64,000 bases of DNA from contig NZ_JACYFK010000002.1 in the NCBI RefSeq assembly GCF_014855515.1, forward strand, positions 806,001-870,000. Reading direction: 5' to 3'. This document shows, in pieces, positions 54,167 through 63,352 of this stretch. The position numbers and the translations under genes are program-made. Within the stretch, counting starts at the first letter, position 1. Each line of letters opens with the position of its first letter. A model generated the notes under the pieces. It did no database searches and was not told where the DNA came from. It saw only the letters and a program-made list of their open reading frames with translations. The stretch is from Euzebyella marina. Lineage in GTDB: Bacteria > Bacteroidota > Bacteroidia > Flavobacteriales > Flavobacteriaceae.

Positions 54167-54490
54167 ATGAAATTAAGACGAGACGTTTTTCAGGCTATTG
54201 CCGATCCGACGAGAAGGGCCATTGTTACCCTGCTAGCTTTTCAGGCTATGACCCCCACCTCTATTGCCGAAAATTTCAATTCGACCCGGCAAACGATTTC
54301 AAAGCATATTCAAATATTGAACGAATGTGACCTTCTAAAACAGGAACAAAGAGGTCGGGAGATATACTATCAGCTTAACCCTGATGGTATGAAGGAAATC
54401 GCCGATTTTATCGAGCCTTTCCGGAAAATGTGGGATACCCGCTTCAATAAATTAGAGGAAATCATGAAAAAACATCAATCAAATTCATAA
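54167..54490 (+). CDS. ArsR-family transcriptional regulator
   Basis: 107 residues from the ATG at 54167 ([24 protein letters not shown]), the normal start; an earlier in-frame start would lie inside the promoter. Winged-helix protein ([44 protein letters not shown]). It lacks the metal-binding Cys pair of classic ArsR and belongs to the group that accompanies SRPBCC genes. Its stop codon overlaps the SRPBCC start by 1 bp, so the three genes are one operon, probably repressed by this protein. Confidence 0.92.
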   Translation: MKLRRDVFQAIADPTRRAIVTLLAFQAMTPTSIAENFNSTRQTISKHIQILNECDLLKQEQRGREIYYQLNPDGMKEIADFIEPFRKMWDTRFNKLEEIMKKHQSNS

Positions 54491-54960
54491 TGGAACAGAA
54501 AACAAAAGTAACGGCGCCAGAAGGCGCACAAGAAGTTTGGATCAAGAGAGAATTCGACCTTCCTTTAAACTTACTTTTCAAGGCATATACCGAACCGGAA
54601 CTGGTAGCACAATGGATGGGCACCAAGGTACTAAAGCTTGAAAGCAAAAGGCATGGTAGCTATCAATTTGAAACGACCGACCCAAAGGGCAATGCCCATA
54701 GGTTCAACGGTACCATTCACGAATTTAAACCTGAAAAGCAAATTGTTCGCACCTTTGAAATGGAGAACACCTCCTTCCCTATTCAATTGGAGTATTTGAC
54801 ATTCGAAGAACTTACCCCGACTACCTCAAAGCTTATCATTCAGATAGTTTACAAATCTTTATCCGATAGAGATAACATGCTTAAATTACCCTTCGCATTT
54901 GGCATAAATATGGCTCATGACCGACTTCAAAAAATTGTTTCACGATTAAATCAAGAATAA
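54490..54960 (+). CDS. SRPBCC/AHSA1-family protein
   Basis: 156 residues. START-like helix-grip domain: WIKREFDLPLNLLFKAYTEPELVAQWMGT, YQFETTDPKGNAHRFNGTIHEFKPEKQIVRTFEMEN, MLKLPFAFGINMAHDRLQKIV. Cytoplasmic, ligand unknown. The stop codon overlaps the next start by 1 bp. The same gene pair, SRPBCC plus DoxX-like, is found at 36-37 kb. Confidence 0.9.
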   Translation: MEQKTKVTAPEGAQEVWIKREFDLPLNLLFKAYTEPELVAQWMGTKVLKLESKRHGSYQFETTDPKGNAHRFNGTIHEFKPEKQIVRTFEMENTSFPIQLEYLTFEELTPTTSKLIIQIVYKSLSDRDNMLKLPFAFGINMAHDRLQKIVSRLNQE

Positions 54961-55367
54961 TGAAAAAGAGAAATCGAATTATTTATTGGGTTGCCACGCT
55001 ATGGTTATCTCTGGGGATGATTTCTACTGGAATCGTGCAATTAATCAAGATGGATGAAGAGGTGGCCAACTTTAACACTTTGGGTTATCCTGTCTATTTG
55101 ATGACCATCTTAGGCATTTGCAAGCTTCTGGGCACGGTAGCTGTTTTACTCCCGAAACTCGCCATATTAAAGGAATGGGCCTACGCTGGTTTTACTTTTA
55201 CCATGTTAGGGGCGGCTATTTCGCATTTGGCGGTCGGAGACCCGATGATTACCCTGTTCGGGCCTCTTTTATTGCTAGTTCTTACCATCATCTCTTGGTC
55301 ATTTAGACCTCCTAGCAGAAAAATTGTGAAACTGGAGCCGAAAATGACTATTGAGACACCCCTTTGA
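54960..55367 (+). CDS. DoxX-like membrane protein
   Basis: 135 residues, four membrane spans. Shares NRIIYWVATLW, a central G-x-x-K-x-L-G segment and KEWAYAGFTFTMLGAAISHLA with the DoxX-like protein at 36271-36648, so the two are related copies. Third gene of the ArsR operon. Its 3' end overlaps the convergent GH43 gene by 20 bp. Confidence 0.85.
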   Translation: MKKRNRIIYWVATLWLSLGMISTGIVQLIKMDEEVANFNTLGYPVYLMTILGICKLLGTVAVLLPKLAILKEWAYAGFTFTMLGAAISHLAVGDPMITLFGPLLLLVLTIISWSFRPPSRKIVKLEPKMTIETPL

Positions 55368-56361
55368 AGGTCATTTTAACCGGTTTGATGGTACCATCAG
55401 AATTGAATTCCATTTTGTCCATACAAGTCACCCTGTGATCACGGTCTTTATTGGGTATCGGCCTTCTATGGTAAACAATGATCCATTCATCGGTACCTGG
55501 CTTATTGACTACGGAGTGGTGGCCAGCACCAGTAGCTATATCGCCCTCTTTAGCCTCTAAAATGGTGCCTACTCGTTTGTAAGGGCCCGTAGGTTGGTCT
55601 GCCATAGCGTAGGCTACCTTATAGCTACCATTCGTCCACCCGCCTTCTGACCACATAAAGTAATAGATTCCGTTTCGCAAGAACATAAAGGGTCCTTCAA
55701 CATAACCTTCCGGTGTTATCTCTTTGAATAGTGAGCCATCTTCCCAAGGTTTAAAGCCGGTAAAATCATCATTCAGTCGCCCCAAATTACAATGGCTCCA
55801 TCCTCCGTAGAAAAAATAATAAGTTCCGTCTACATCCTTAAAAGTAAATTGGTCAATTGGTTGTGCATCGTTATAAAATTCAGAAATGAGGGGTTTGCCC
55901 AAATAGTCGCTAAACGGACCACCTGGCGAATCTGCCACAGCGACGCCAATACCGCCATAATGATTAATATCGTTCTTAGGGTCGTAAGAATCACGGCCAG
56001 GTCGCTGAATATCGTTAGCGCCAAAAAACAAGTAATATTTGTCTTCTTTTTCAATTATGGAAGGAGCCCAAAGGGCCTGTCTTAGCCATTTAACCTTTGT
56101 AGTATCAAGAATACGCTCATGCTTGTGCCAATGCACCAAATCTTTCGACGAGAAAGCATCGAAGTGCAATTGTTTATCATAATCGTCGGAAAAAGTAGGG
56201 TACACCCAGTAAGTATCATCAAAAACCATAGCCTCTGGGTCGGCATACCAACCTTCGAAAATAGGGTTATTATCGCTAGGTAACCTTTTTTCCGATTGTT
56301 GGGAGAAGCCGTTTGAACTAATCAAAAAAATAGCAAGAAAGTAAAGTAGTCGTATGTTCAT
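55348..56361 (-). CDS. Secreted glycoside hydrolase, family 43
   Basis: 337 residues with a signal peptide (cleavage near 20). Five-bladed propeller with the GH43 catalytic residues: base Asp 41 (YADPEAMVF), pKa modulator Asp 170 (QPIDQFTF) and acid Glu 222 (VEGPFMFLR). The family contains arabinanases, xylosidases and galactosidases, and substrate cannot be read from the motifs. It overlaps the convergent DoxX-like gene by 20 bp. No lyase or SusCD pair is adjacent, so it is not part of a classic polysaccharide utilisation locus. Confidence 0.9.
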   Translation of the reverse strand: MNIRLLYFLAIFLISSNGFSQQSEKRLPSDNNPIFEGWYADPEAMVFDDTYWVYPTFSDDYDKQLHFDAFSSKDLVHWHKHERILDTTKVKWLRQALWAPSIIEKEDKYYLFFGANDIQRPGRDSYDPKNDINHYGGIGVAVADSPGGPFSDYLGKPLISEFYNDAQPIDQFTFKDVDGTYYFFYGGWSHCNLGRLNDDFTGFKPWEDGSLFKEITPEGYVEGPFMFLRNGIYYFMWSEGGWTNGSYKVAYAMADQPTGPYKRVGTILEAKEGDIATGAGHHSVVNKPGTDEWIIVYHRRPIPNKDRDHRVTCMDKMEFNSDGTIKPVKMTFKGVSQ

Positions 56362-56487
56362 TCACGTAATCTTACAAGTTTGACAAGGCAAACCATTAAA
56401 ATTCTCAAATAAATGGTTTTTTACGCACCGAAGAAAATACCAGGACCAAAAATCATCATAGCAACGGTTATTCTTTATCTGAATGTA

Positions 56488-59133
56488 CTAAATAGAAAAA
56501 TTGGCCCCTAAAATAATTTGCCTAAACCCACCCGGAAATACGCCCGAAGTAGCCCTGTTCAATCTCGATGCCCTGTAAATTTTATTGGTTAGGTTTTTGC
56601 CGTTAATAAAGAGCCTTAGCTTAGAACCTTGACCTAAATCAAAATCATAATTCATAAAAGCATCCAACGTAAAATACTCGGGTAATTTACCAATGGCCCC
56701 ATCTGAAGATTCGCTCTCAAAGTTATTGAACTCGGTATATTGTTGGCCTACATACTGACCACTAATACCTACGGCCAAATCATGCCAGTCATAATTAAAA
56801 CCACAGTTTAAATTGACATTAGGCGTGTATGGGGCTTCTGTGTTATCAACCCCATCTTCACCTAGAATAATGACACTTTTGCTTATACTATCAAAATCTT
56901 CAGCAGTTATCGTTTGATTCTCAAGCGGTATTTCTTGACCGTTCGTATCAACCGTGTAAAGTTCAAAAGCACTACGATTGGCGTTCACTTTGTCAATAAA
57001 TTCAGATTGGGTGGCAGCGTTATGTATCACTTGAGAAAACAAATCTTTATCCCAAAGTTTACCTTCAATTACCTTGGAATAAAGAAGAGTGGCATTTCCG
57101 AAAAAATTAAGGCTTTGAAATGAATCTTTGAAGAGCTCAGCGTTTAGTGATACTTCAACCCCTTGAACGTTGACCTTACCTAATTCTTCGAAAACCTCAT
57201 TTCTACCACCTGCATAAAAATTTCTACTCGTATTGATGAAATATGTAAGTTGACCGTTTAAAATGTTACCGAAAACACTTCCTCTCCAACCTATTTCACG
57301 GTTCCAACTAAGTTCAGGTTTTATGTTAATGCTCTCACCGGCAAAAGGGTTTGTAACTACTCCGTTCTGCTCAACCAAAAAACCGAAAACCTTTGACGGG
57401 GCAATCATTCCCTCATAGATACTACCGAACACTTCCCCTTTCGGCAATTCATAATCAATGGTTATACCCGGTAAAAATTGGTCGTATACATTTGGTTCGC
57501 GGCCTTCTTCTATACTCTCTAAATCGGGGTTTTCGGCCAACGTTATTAAATTTTGGAGGTACATATCAACATGCTCCCATCGCACTATAGGCGTAAGGCC
57601 CCAATTTTTGAATTTGAATTCATTTCGTATGTACGAGTTGACCGACCATAGTCGGTACCACAAATCGGTAGTGATGTCGCCATGTCTGGCCCAACGTGAA
57701 TTTGGCGCCTCTAAAAAGCGATCCTTAAACGTCTCTCGGTGAAAGTTCAACCCCACTTCAAGGTGTTGTTTTTCTTCCCCTAAATTCCAGTCTAAATCAA
57801 AGGTCTCTTTCACCCCAGAAACAGTATAGGCCCAGCGGCTATCTGTGGTGCTTTCACTCCCATTTTGCACCCTGCCAACAATGACATAATCTTCTTCTCC
57901 GAATTCAGAGCCCGATAAATAACTATACCGCTGGTTGAATATCTCTGAACCGACATAATCTTCAACATCGACCACTTGTACCTTTGCCGTCGTCTGTCTC
58001 CACCAATCCCTTTCAAAGTCAGACGCATATAACTTAGAGGTAAAACTGGTTTTGGCATTAGGTAGCCATTTATGAATAATATCCATACCGTAACGACGCA
58101 TGGTAAACTGATCGGCATCTAACGGATTCTGTTCTGGGTCTAACCCAAACGTAAAGGGAGTTATAGAACTAAGTGAAGCCTTATTATCTTCAAACTGACC
58201 ACTTACCTTAAAATATAAAGATTGAGATTCGGATAGCTTGGCAAATACTTTTGCGTTCAAATTGAGTAGTTCCACTGATGAATTGTTTGTAAACCCATCA
58301 AAAGTCTTGTAAACACCTTCAACCAAAGCTCCTAAATTGTTCCAAGTACCACCGTATGAAAGCAGACCGGTTCTGTAATTTCTTTGACCGCCCACCAGCT
58401 TGACCCTTAGTTCCGGTTTTTGTGGTGGAAGCATGGTTATATAGTTAATAGCGCCGTACATATTATTGGGTCCGTAGCGTAACATATCGGCACCTTTATA
58501 AACTTCAATAGCCGCAATTCTATCGCTTACCGGGTTATAGTATGCCCCTGGGGCAATGTAGGGTGCGGGTGCAGACGGCGAGCCGTCCTCCATGAGTAAT
58601 ACTTTTTTTGAGCGACGGCCCCATGAGCCCCTAATGCTAATATTGGGGCGATTAGACAACCCCATGTCACCTACAATATTCACCCCGGGAACTGTCCGTA
58701 ATATTTCTTCGGTACTTATCGGATTACTATTTTTCAGTGTTAGTGGTGAAAGCCTAAAATTACTGCCTTTAAAATCTCTTTTATAACTCTTTGGGGATGA
58801 GCTGACAATTACCTCATTTAAGGTGGTACTATGAAGACTCAATTGAAGGGTGCCCAATTGGGGGCTATTTGTATTGATGCTGATTGTCTTGTCTTCGTAA
58901 CCCAAATATTTGATCAACGCGGTATAAGTTCCTTCGTTTAAAGACATTGAAAAAATTCCGTTATGATCGGTTACCGCTCCTTTTTCGGAGCCTACCGTAA
59001 TCTGTGCCTCTATCAAAGGTTCATTTGTTTGGCTATCGACTACCTTTCCTGTAACCGCAACTTGGGCGTGGATGTGTATTTGTGTTAATAATAAGAATAA
59101 TGAAAATAGCGTAAAGGTGTTTTTTAAAAACAT
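56488..59133 (-). CDS. FecA-like TonB-dependent receptor
   Basis: 881 residues. Signal peptide (to about 23), carboxypeptidase-regulatory-like domain (about 24-105), plug with the FecA-type sequence NISIRGSWGRRSKKVLLMEDG and RIAAIEVYKGADMLRYGPNNMYGAINYIT, and a barrel whose last strand ends in FSI. It may carry a ferric chelate or another ligand; regulation by iron is not obvious since no box like that at 42204 is visible. It follows the vanadium-haloperoxidase-like gene by 72 bp and belongs to its operon. Confidence 0.92.
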   Translation of the reverse strand: MFLKNTFTLFSLFLLLTQIHIHAQVAVTGKVVDSQTNEPLIEAQITVGSEKGAVTDHNGIFSMSLNEGTYTALIKYLGYEDKTISINTNSPQLGTLQLSLHSTTLNEVIVSSSPKSYKRDFKGSNFRLSPLTLKNSNPISTEEILRTVPGVNIVGDMGLSNRPNISIRGSWGRRSKKVLLMEDGSPSAPAPYIAPGAYYNPVSDRIAAIEVYKGADMLRYGPNNMYGAINYITMLPPQKPELRVKLVGGQRNYRTGLLSYGGTWNNLGALVEGVYKTFDGFTNNSSVELLNLNAKVFAKLSESQSLYFKVSGQFEDNKASLSSITPFTFGLDPEQNPLDADQFTMRRYGMDIIHKWLPNAKTSFTSKLYASDFERDWWRQTTAKVQVVDVEDYVGSEIFNQRYSYLSGSEFGEEDYVIVGRVQNGSESTTDSRWAYTVSGVKETFDLDWNLGEEKQHLEVGLNFHRETFKDRFLEAPNSRWARHGDITTDLWYRLWSVNSYIRNEFKFKNWGLTPIVRWEHVDMYLQNLITLAENPDLESIEEGREPNVYDQFLPGITIDYELPKGEVFGSIYEGMIAPSKVFGFLVEQNGVVTNPFAGESINIKPELSWNREIGWRGSVFGNILNGQLTYFINTSRNFYAGGRNEVFEELGKVNVQGVEVSLNAELFKDSFQSLNFFGNATLLYSKVIEGKLWDKDLFSQVIHNAATQSEFIDKVNANRSAFELYTVDTNGQEIPLENQTITAEDFDSISKSVIILGEDGVDNTEAPYTPNVNLNCGFNYDWHDLAVGISGQYVGQQYTEFNNFESESSDGAIGKLPEYFTLDAFMNYDFDLGQGSKLRLFINGKNLTNKIYRASRLNRATSGVFPGGFRQIILGANFSI

Positions 59134-59205
59134 GAATATTGTAATATTTGGGCCGAATAAGTTTTTCTTCCCTGGGGGATTAAAATTTTCTTGTCGTGCT
59201 CAAGA

Positions 59206-60759
59206 TTAGTCCGCACCATCTGCCTTGGCGACATCAATAGTGTATTGGGCCACTTCCCGACCCTGATCGGTACCAACGGTGGCGTCAAAAGACCAATGTA
59301 TGCCACCATACACCCTAGAAATAGCTGCTTCTTCTGCCCAGCCTCTGACCAGATTCGCCTTCTCTGGAAAAATATAGGCCAATACCTCAGCTGCGGCAGC
59401 AGAGAAAACACTATGGCCCGACGTGTAACTCGGAAAATTAGGCGTACCCGCAATGGTCTTAAACCCGGCAACCTTCTGTATCGGCCTAGGGTAATGATAG
59501 TAGTATTTGGCGTCCCAACAGCTGATTCCAGCATCCATAATGGCCATATTCAGATAGGCCATGGTTCTGGCACTTCGTAAAGGATTCATTTTACTTTCAA
59601 CTATGAATTCGTTCGCAAACCTGTTCCAATGCCCGGGAGGCGTATAGGTACCTAAACCATCTTGCCAAAAGTTGGCAATACGCCTTTTCTCTTCGGTCAT
59701 GTTATCGGCATGGTCTTTTAGCACTTCTACATCTTTAAGGTATTCTTCGGAATCAAAAGCAGGAGGAGGGGTCGGACGAACCGATTCAACATCGGCAACG
59801 TTCCACATTGTAACTCTTCCGAACAAAGGAGTCAAACCGACCGGTCTAGTGGGCAGCTCTAAATTATCCCACTGCCACCCAAATCTTTCAAAAGCCGCTG
59901 CTTTGATAGAATCAGAAACCGCTTTTGGCGCTTGGGCGTTTTTCATACCATCGTTAGCGGCTCTGGTTAAAGCTATTTGCGAAATGCTATCACCTATAGT
60001 TACACCTGCATCGATATCACTTGGTACGTTCCCGCCCGATAACAATAAGCTTTCAAGGTGCTCTTCTTCCAACTCCTGTAAATAATCTTTTTCTAAAGGA
60101 AACATAGCGCTCAATACTTTTTTAGATACGCGCGCCAGCACAGCACCATCGGAAGGATAGGAAGGAATGTCGTTCGGTTCGTACGAATAGGAAATATCTC
60201 TGTCCTGTTGATAAGGTGCCGACCTCTGGTACATTTGCTTGTAATGCCAAGAAGTAATCAGTCCGTCAAATTGTGCCACCGATAAATAGGCCAAAGCTCT
60301 GCATGCGTAAGGCGGATGTGCAAAAGGAAATGCCGGTGGACCGTCAGGACTACTGGGGTTGGGTAGTGTATAACCGCCTTCTTCATTCGGTCCGGGAATG
60401 AGATTGTATTTTGCTATCAGTTCGAGTGCTATTTCATTCCAACGAACCACCGAATTGTTCGTCCAATACTCAATGGCCCTTTCCTGCTCAGAATTTATAC
60501 TCTGAATAGCGGTTTTAAGTTCTGCGATTTCGTTGAGATAGCTTTGTGATGAAGCATCTTCCGGAGCATTTATTTCTATGCTTTCGGCATTTTCCAGTAA
60601 TATCGGCTGCCAGTCTCCTCCATCGGTATCCATTCCCGAGAATTCATAACTTTCAAAACCTAAATTGGTCGGTATATCTTTTTCACAAGAAAACAAAGTT
60701 GCCCATACGACCGTTAACGAAACTAAACGATAAGCTCTACTCCTCTTCATCTTCTTCAT
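59206..60759 (-). CDS. Vanadium-dependent haloperoxidase / PAP2-superfamily lipoprotein
   Basis: 517 residues, lipoprotein signal with LFSC (Cys 25). The C-terminal domain carries the vanadate/phosphate pocket: K418-x6-R425-P426 (KYYYHYPRP), S447-G448-H449 (PSYTSGHS) and S481-R482-x5-H488 (SRVYGGIHW). Residues about 155-230 repeat the same design in degenerate form (AYLSVAQFDGLITSWHYKQMYQRSAP, PSYPSDGAVLARVSKKVLSAMFP), so two bundles are present, as in vanadium chloroperoxidase. Halide oxidation versus phosphatase activity cannot be decided. Its start overlaps the upstream gene by 23 bp. Confidence 0.88.
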   Translation of the reverse strand: MKKMKRSRAYRLVSLTVVWATLFSCEKDIPTNLGFESYEFSGMDTDGGDWQPILLENAESIEINAPEDASSQSYLNEIAELKTAIQSINSEQERAIEYWTNNSVVRWNEIALELIAKYNLIPGPNEEGGYTLPNPSSPDGPPAFPFAHPPYACRALAYLSVAQFDGLITSWHYKQMYQRSAPYQQDRDISYSYEPNDIPSYPSDGAVLARVSKKVLSAMFPLEKDYLQELEEEHLESLLLSGGNVPSDIDAGVTIGDSISQIALTRAANDGMKNAQAPKAVSDSIKAAAFERFGWQWDNLELPTRPVGLTPLFGRVTMWNVADVESVRPTPPPAFDSEEYLKDVEVLKDHADNMTEEKRRIANFWQDGLGTYTPPGHWNRFANEFIVESKMNPLRSARTMAYLNMAIMDAGISCWDAKYYYHYPRPIQKVAGFKTIAGTPNFPSYTSGHSVFSAAAAEVLAYIFPEKANLVRGWAEEAAISRVYGGIHWSFDATVGTDQGREVAQYTIDVAKADGAD

Positions 60760-61753
60760 TTTTTTCCTTTAAATAGTTGAATTGATAGGTTAAACCTATG
60801 CCGGTATTATTGAATTTTGCGGTGTTTAGGCCGTTCACCATGCGATGATGGTAGGCCACCAAGCCCAAGCCTTTAATCGATGGAATGTAGTATTGGGCCG
60901 AGAACCCTACCCTATCGAATTTTACCTTGTTGGTAGGCTGGGCGGCGTTATAGGATCTAATATCGTCTCCACTAGTCGATTTTAATCCTACGTAGTTCAA
61001 CTCCAATTTAAGGCTATTGTTCAAAAACCAAGAGCCGACTACCGCCTCAAAGTTCCATGCGTTTGGCACATCCATGGTAGCCGAATAGTAACTTCCGTTG
61101 TTATAGTAATAATCACGTTCAGCTTCGGTATAGCCCCTCCAAAGATGTGCGACCATACCCCTTACGTAATAACCCTTGTGAAGTTGGTATTGTGCAATTC
61201 CCCTAACCGAAAGTTCAGGAGCTCCAAAACCAAGGCTGTACGGCATATAATCGGAAAGGTAGTTAGATGCAGGGGTAGAAAAGCCAACAGTTGTAAACAG
61301 TCGCAATCGGCCCACATCGGAGTTTTTTTCAAAAAATTTATATTTTAAAGCGAAAGAAATATCCTGTAAACCTTCTGCCCCATTGAACCTACCCCCGTTC
61401 GGCTCTGTAGACCTAGTTTTAACATAAGGCAGCCCAACATATAGGTTAAGCTCATCAAAAATACCAATGGCGACCATCGGTAAAATAGTAGTGCGTTTCA
61501 CCGTAGCGATGGTCAGGTTTTCACGAAGGTAGTCGCCTTCCCAGTACTGATCAAATTCGCCATGATCGTAATTCAACAACACACAGGCATTTTGGGAAGG
61601 CATCATTAAGGCGTCTGTAGGGGTTTGGGCCATAGCATGTCGCGCGATAAAAAAGACAATTACCATTTTTATGTAAAGTAATTGCTTAAACTGCCTTGAG
61701 TAGGTTAAAGTATTGAATCCGTTAATTCTTATTCCCGAAACACTTGAATGCAT
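60737..61753 (-). CDS. Outer-membrane beta-barrel protein of the haloperoxidase operon
   Basis: 338 residues. A hydrophobic segment ends in MAQ near residue 43, followed by many amphipathic strands with aromatic ends (LPMVAIGIFDELNLYVGLPYV, FALKYKFFEKNSDVGRLRLFTTVGFSTPAS, TGIGLTYQFNYL) typical of outer-membrane barrels. Met 30 (MVIVFFIARHAMAQ) gives a more usual signal peptide than Met 1. No ligand can be assigned. First gene of a probable three-gene operon with the haloperoxidase-like and receptor genes. Confidence 0.78.
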   Translation of the reverse strand: MHSSVSGIRINGFNTLTYSRQFKQLLYIKMVIVFFIARHAMAQTPTDALMMPSQNACVLLNYDHGEFDQYWEGDYLRENLTIATVKRTTILPMVAIGIFDELNLYVGLPYVKTRSTEPNGGRFNGAEGLQDISFALKYKFFEKNSDVGRLRLFTTVGFSTPASNYLSDYMPYSLGFGAPELSVRGIAQYQLHKGYYVRGMVAHLWRGYTEAERDYYYNNGSYYSATMDVPNAWNFEAVVGSWFLNNSLKLELNYVGLKSTSGDDIRSYNAAQPTNKVKFDRVGFSAQYYIPSIKGLGLVAYHHRMVNGLNTAKFNNTGIGLTYQFNYLKEKNEEDEEE

Positions 61754-62033
61754 TTGAAAATTGGTTTAGGTCGGTAATTAAGGCCCAATGCTAGTCATTA
61801 AAGAGAGATGGTCTTGAGTTATTACATGAACTGGCAGTTTGAATTGATGAATGAGTAATATGGATTGATGAGTGGGGTTGGTTTGTAGAGATAAACAAAA
61901 TAACATTAGCTCTTAACTCCGCTCAACTCGCGTCGTAAAGAAAAGTTTCTAAAGAAGGCGAAATAAAATGCTTTTCGAGAAAAGCTGGGCTATCATTAAA
62001 AATTAGTGGGATAACAGCTATAAGAAGAGAAAA

Positions 62034-62321
62034 TTAGTCTTCAAGATAAATGGCATCAGGCCTTTTAAGCAATAACATTAGCTTAAGTAAAACGTAGGCA
62101 TATTTGCGGGCAAAATCATTTATATCTTCAGCGAGCATACAATTTTTCAACTCCTCTAAATAACCTTCGAACTGCAATCTAATCTGCGAATTTTCGAAGT
62201 TAAATCGACTTGAATAGGCATTGATCAATTCATAGGTCGCCATTGCATTTGAACGAAGGTAATAGTTCGATTGAAATTGTTTTAAATCTTCAATTAAGTC
62301 GTTCAACTCTATTGTACTCAT
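62034..62321 (-). CDS. Small helical hypothetical protein
   Basis: 95 residues; not recognised. Predicted almost wholly helical with amphipathic repeats (TIELNDLIEDLKQFQSNYYLRSNAMATYELINAY, FEGYLEELKNCMLAEDINDFARKYAYVLLKLMLLL). No signal peptide. It is the last gene of the minus-strand group that holds two STAS-like proteins and a receiver, 107 bp below the receiver gene, and may belong to that signalling unit. Confidence 0.6.
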   Translation of the reverse strand: MSTIELNDLIEDLKQFQSNYYLRSNAMATYELINAYSSRFNFENSQIRLQFEGYLEELKNCMLAEDINDFARKYAYVLLKLMLLLKRPDAIYLED

Positions 62322-62427
62322 GGGGAAACATTATTGTCTAAGCCAAGTTTGGTAAAAGCTCGGCTAACTATTTTACAAACTGTTTTGGTTCCAATTATTT
62401 TGATTAGCAGTTGGTATGGCCAATATA

Positions 62428-62862
62428 TTAACCGAGATCAACGTTATCGGGTTCAGGCTTAAAAGCCTCGACAATTTGCCTAATTTTCGAAGCGGTCAGG
62501 GGTTTGCCTATAAATCCGTCACAAGCCTCGTGTTTTTCGGCATTCATTATATACTCAAGTTTGGTGGTAGAAGAAAGCACTATGGTTTTTACGGGCAGCC
62601 GATTCGACTTTTTAAGTTCAGACAATCCATCTAAAAAACCAAAACCATTTAGGCCGGGCATATTAATATCAAGAATAATGATATGGGGCATTTCCGCTTT
62701 CGAATTTCCCTTTGAAAACGTTAGTGAAAGCAAGTCATCCAATGCTGATTGGGCATTATCATACTTAGCAATATCTTGGTTACCCAATTCAAGCTCTATC
62801 ATTCTCTGACAAACGAAAAGGTCTATTTCGTTGTCATCTATCAACATAAAATTTATTCTCAT
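62428..62862 (-). CDS. Single-domain response regulator (CheY-like)
   Basis: 144 residues, receiver only. Acidic D9-D10, phospho-acceptor Asp 65 (IILDINMPG), S98 and Lys 120 (IGKPLT) are all in place. There is no output domain, so the signal is passed by contact. It follows two STAS-like genes on the same strand (53 bp after the second), so a partner-switch-like arrangement with them is plausible. Confidence 0.92.
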   Translation of the reverse strand: MRINFMLIDDNEIDLFVCQRMIELELGNQDIAKYDNAQSALDDLLSLTFSKGNSKAEMPHIIILDINMPGLNGFGFLDGLSELKKSNRLPVKTIVLSSTTKLEYIMNAEKHEACDGFIGKPLTASKIRQIVEAFKPEPDNVDLG

Positions 62863-62915
62863 AACTCTAAGCGATTAAGGTTTTCACCTTCAGGCATATT
62901 TCCCTAAAATTTTTA

Positions 62916-63350
62916 TCAGGACTTTAATTTTGTCGGGTGGTCAAACTCCTTTTTATAATTCAAGCAATGTTCTTTTGCCTTGGAAAGGTCATTGAAAATG
63001 GCATATGGTATTTCGGTGTGATAAATTCTTTTATAAGCCCTAACCAGTAGGTTGATGGCAAAGGAATTTACCACGTACACCTCACAGACAGCTATCTCTA
63101 AATTATTAAGACCTCGAGCCAAGTGTTGTGCACCCTCTACCGAAATGGTTCCTTTTACATCTCGCAAATCGAACAGAATTGGTACGGGCTGCCCTTTTGA
63201 AAGAGTTTTCATAGCATTCAAATACTTCTTGGCCGTCAACTGATCAAGTTTTTTAGCTTCATTCGTGTTCATCAACTTGCAGCATAGTATGCCACTATCG
63301 TCTCTCCAAAATGAGGCATTATTTTCTAGTTTCATTTGGTCATTGCTCAT
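62916..63350 (-). CDS. STAS/SpoIIAA-like protein (second of a pair)
   Basis: 144 residues. Beta-alpha pattern of STAS-like domains: ASFWRDDSGILCCKL, then LSKGQPVPILFDLRDVKGTISVEGAQHLARGL, then EVYVVNSFAINLLVRAYKRIYHTEIPYAIFNDLSKAKEHCLNYK. It matches the neighbouring protein at 63353-63760 block by block (ASF, LSKG..P.L.DLR.V, SF...Y, F...KA..YC), so the two are paralogues. The conserved serine of SpoIIAA is not clearly present. It begins 2 bp after its neighbour's stop. Confidence 0.65.
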   Translation of the reverse strand: MSNDQMKLENNASFWRDDSGILCCKLMNTNEAKKLDQLTAKKYLNAMKTLSKGQPVPILFDLRDVKGTISVEGAQHLARGLNNLEIAVCEVYVVNSFAINLLVRAYKRIYHTEIPYAIFNDLSKAKEHCLNYKKEFDHPTKLKS

Positions 63351-63352
63351 AA

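Noticed and set aside
62406-62423. A second sigma-54-like element on the minus strand before the 95-residue gene (TTGGCC ... CTGCT).
   Set aside because: The spacing between GG and GC is 11 bp instead of 10 and the -24 block is poor.
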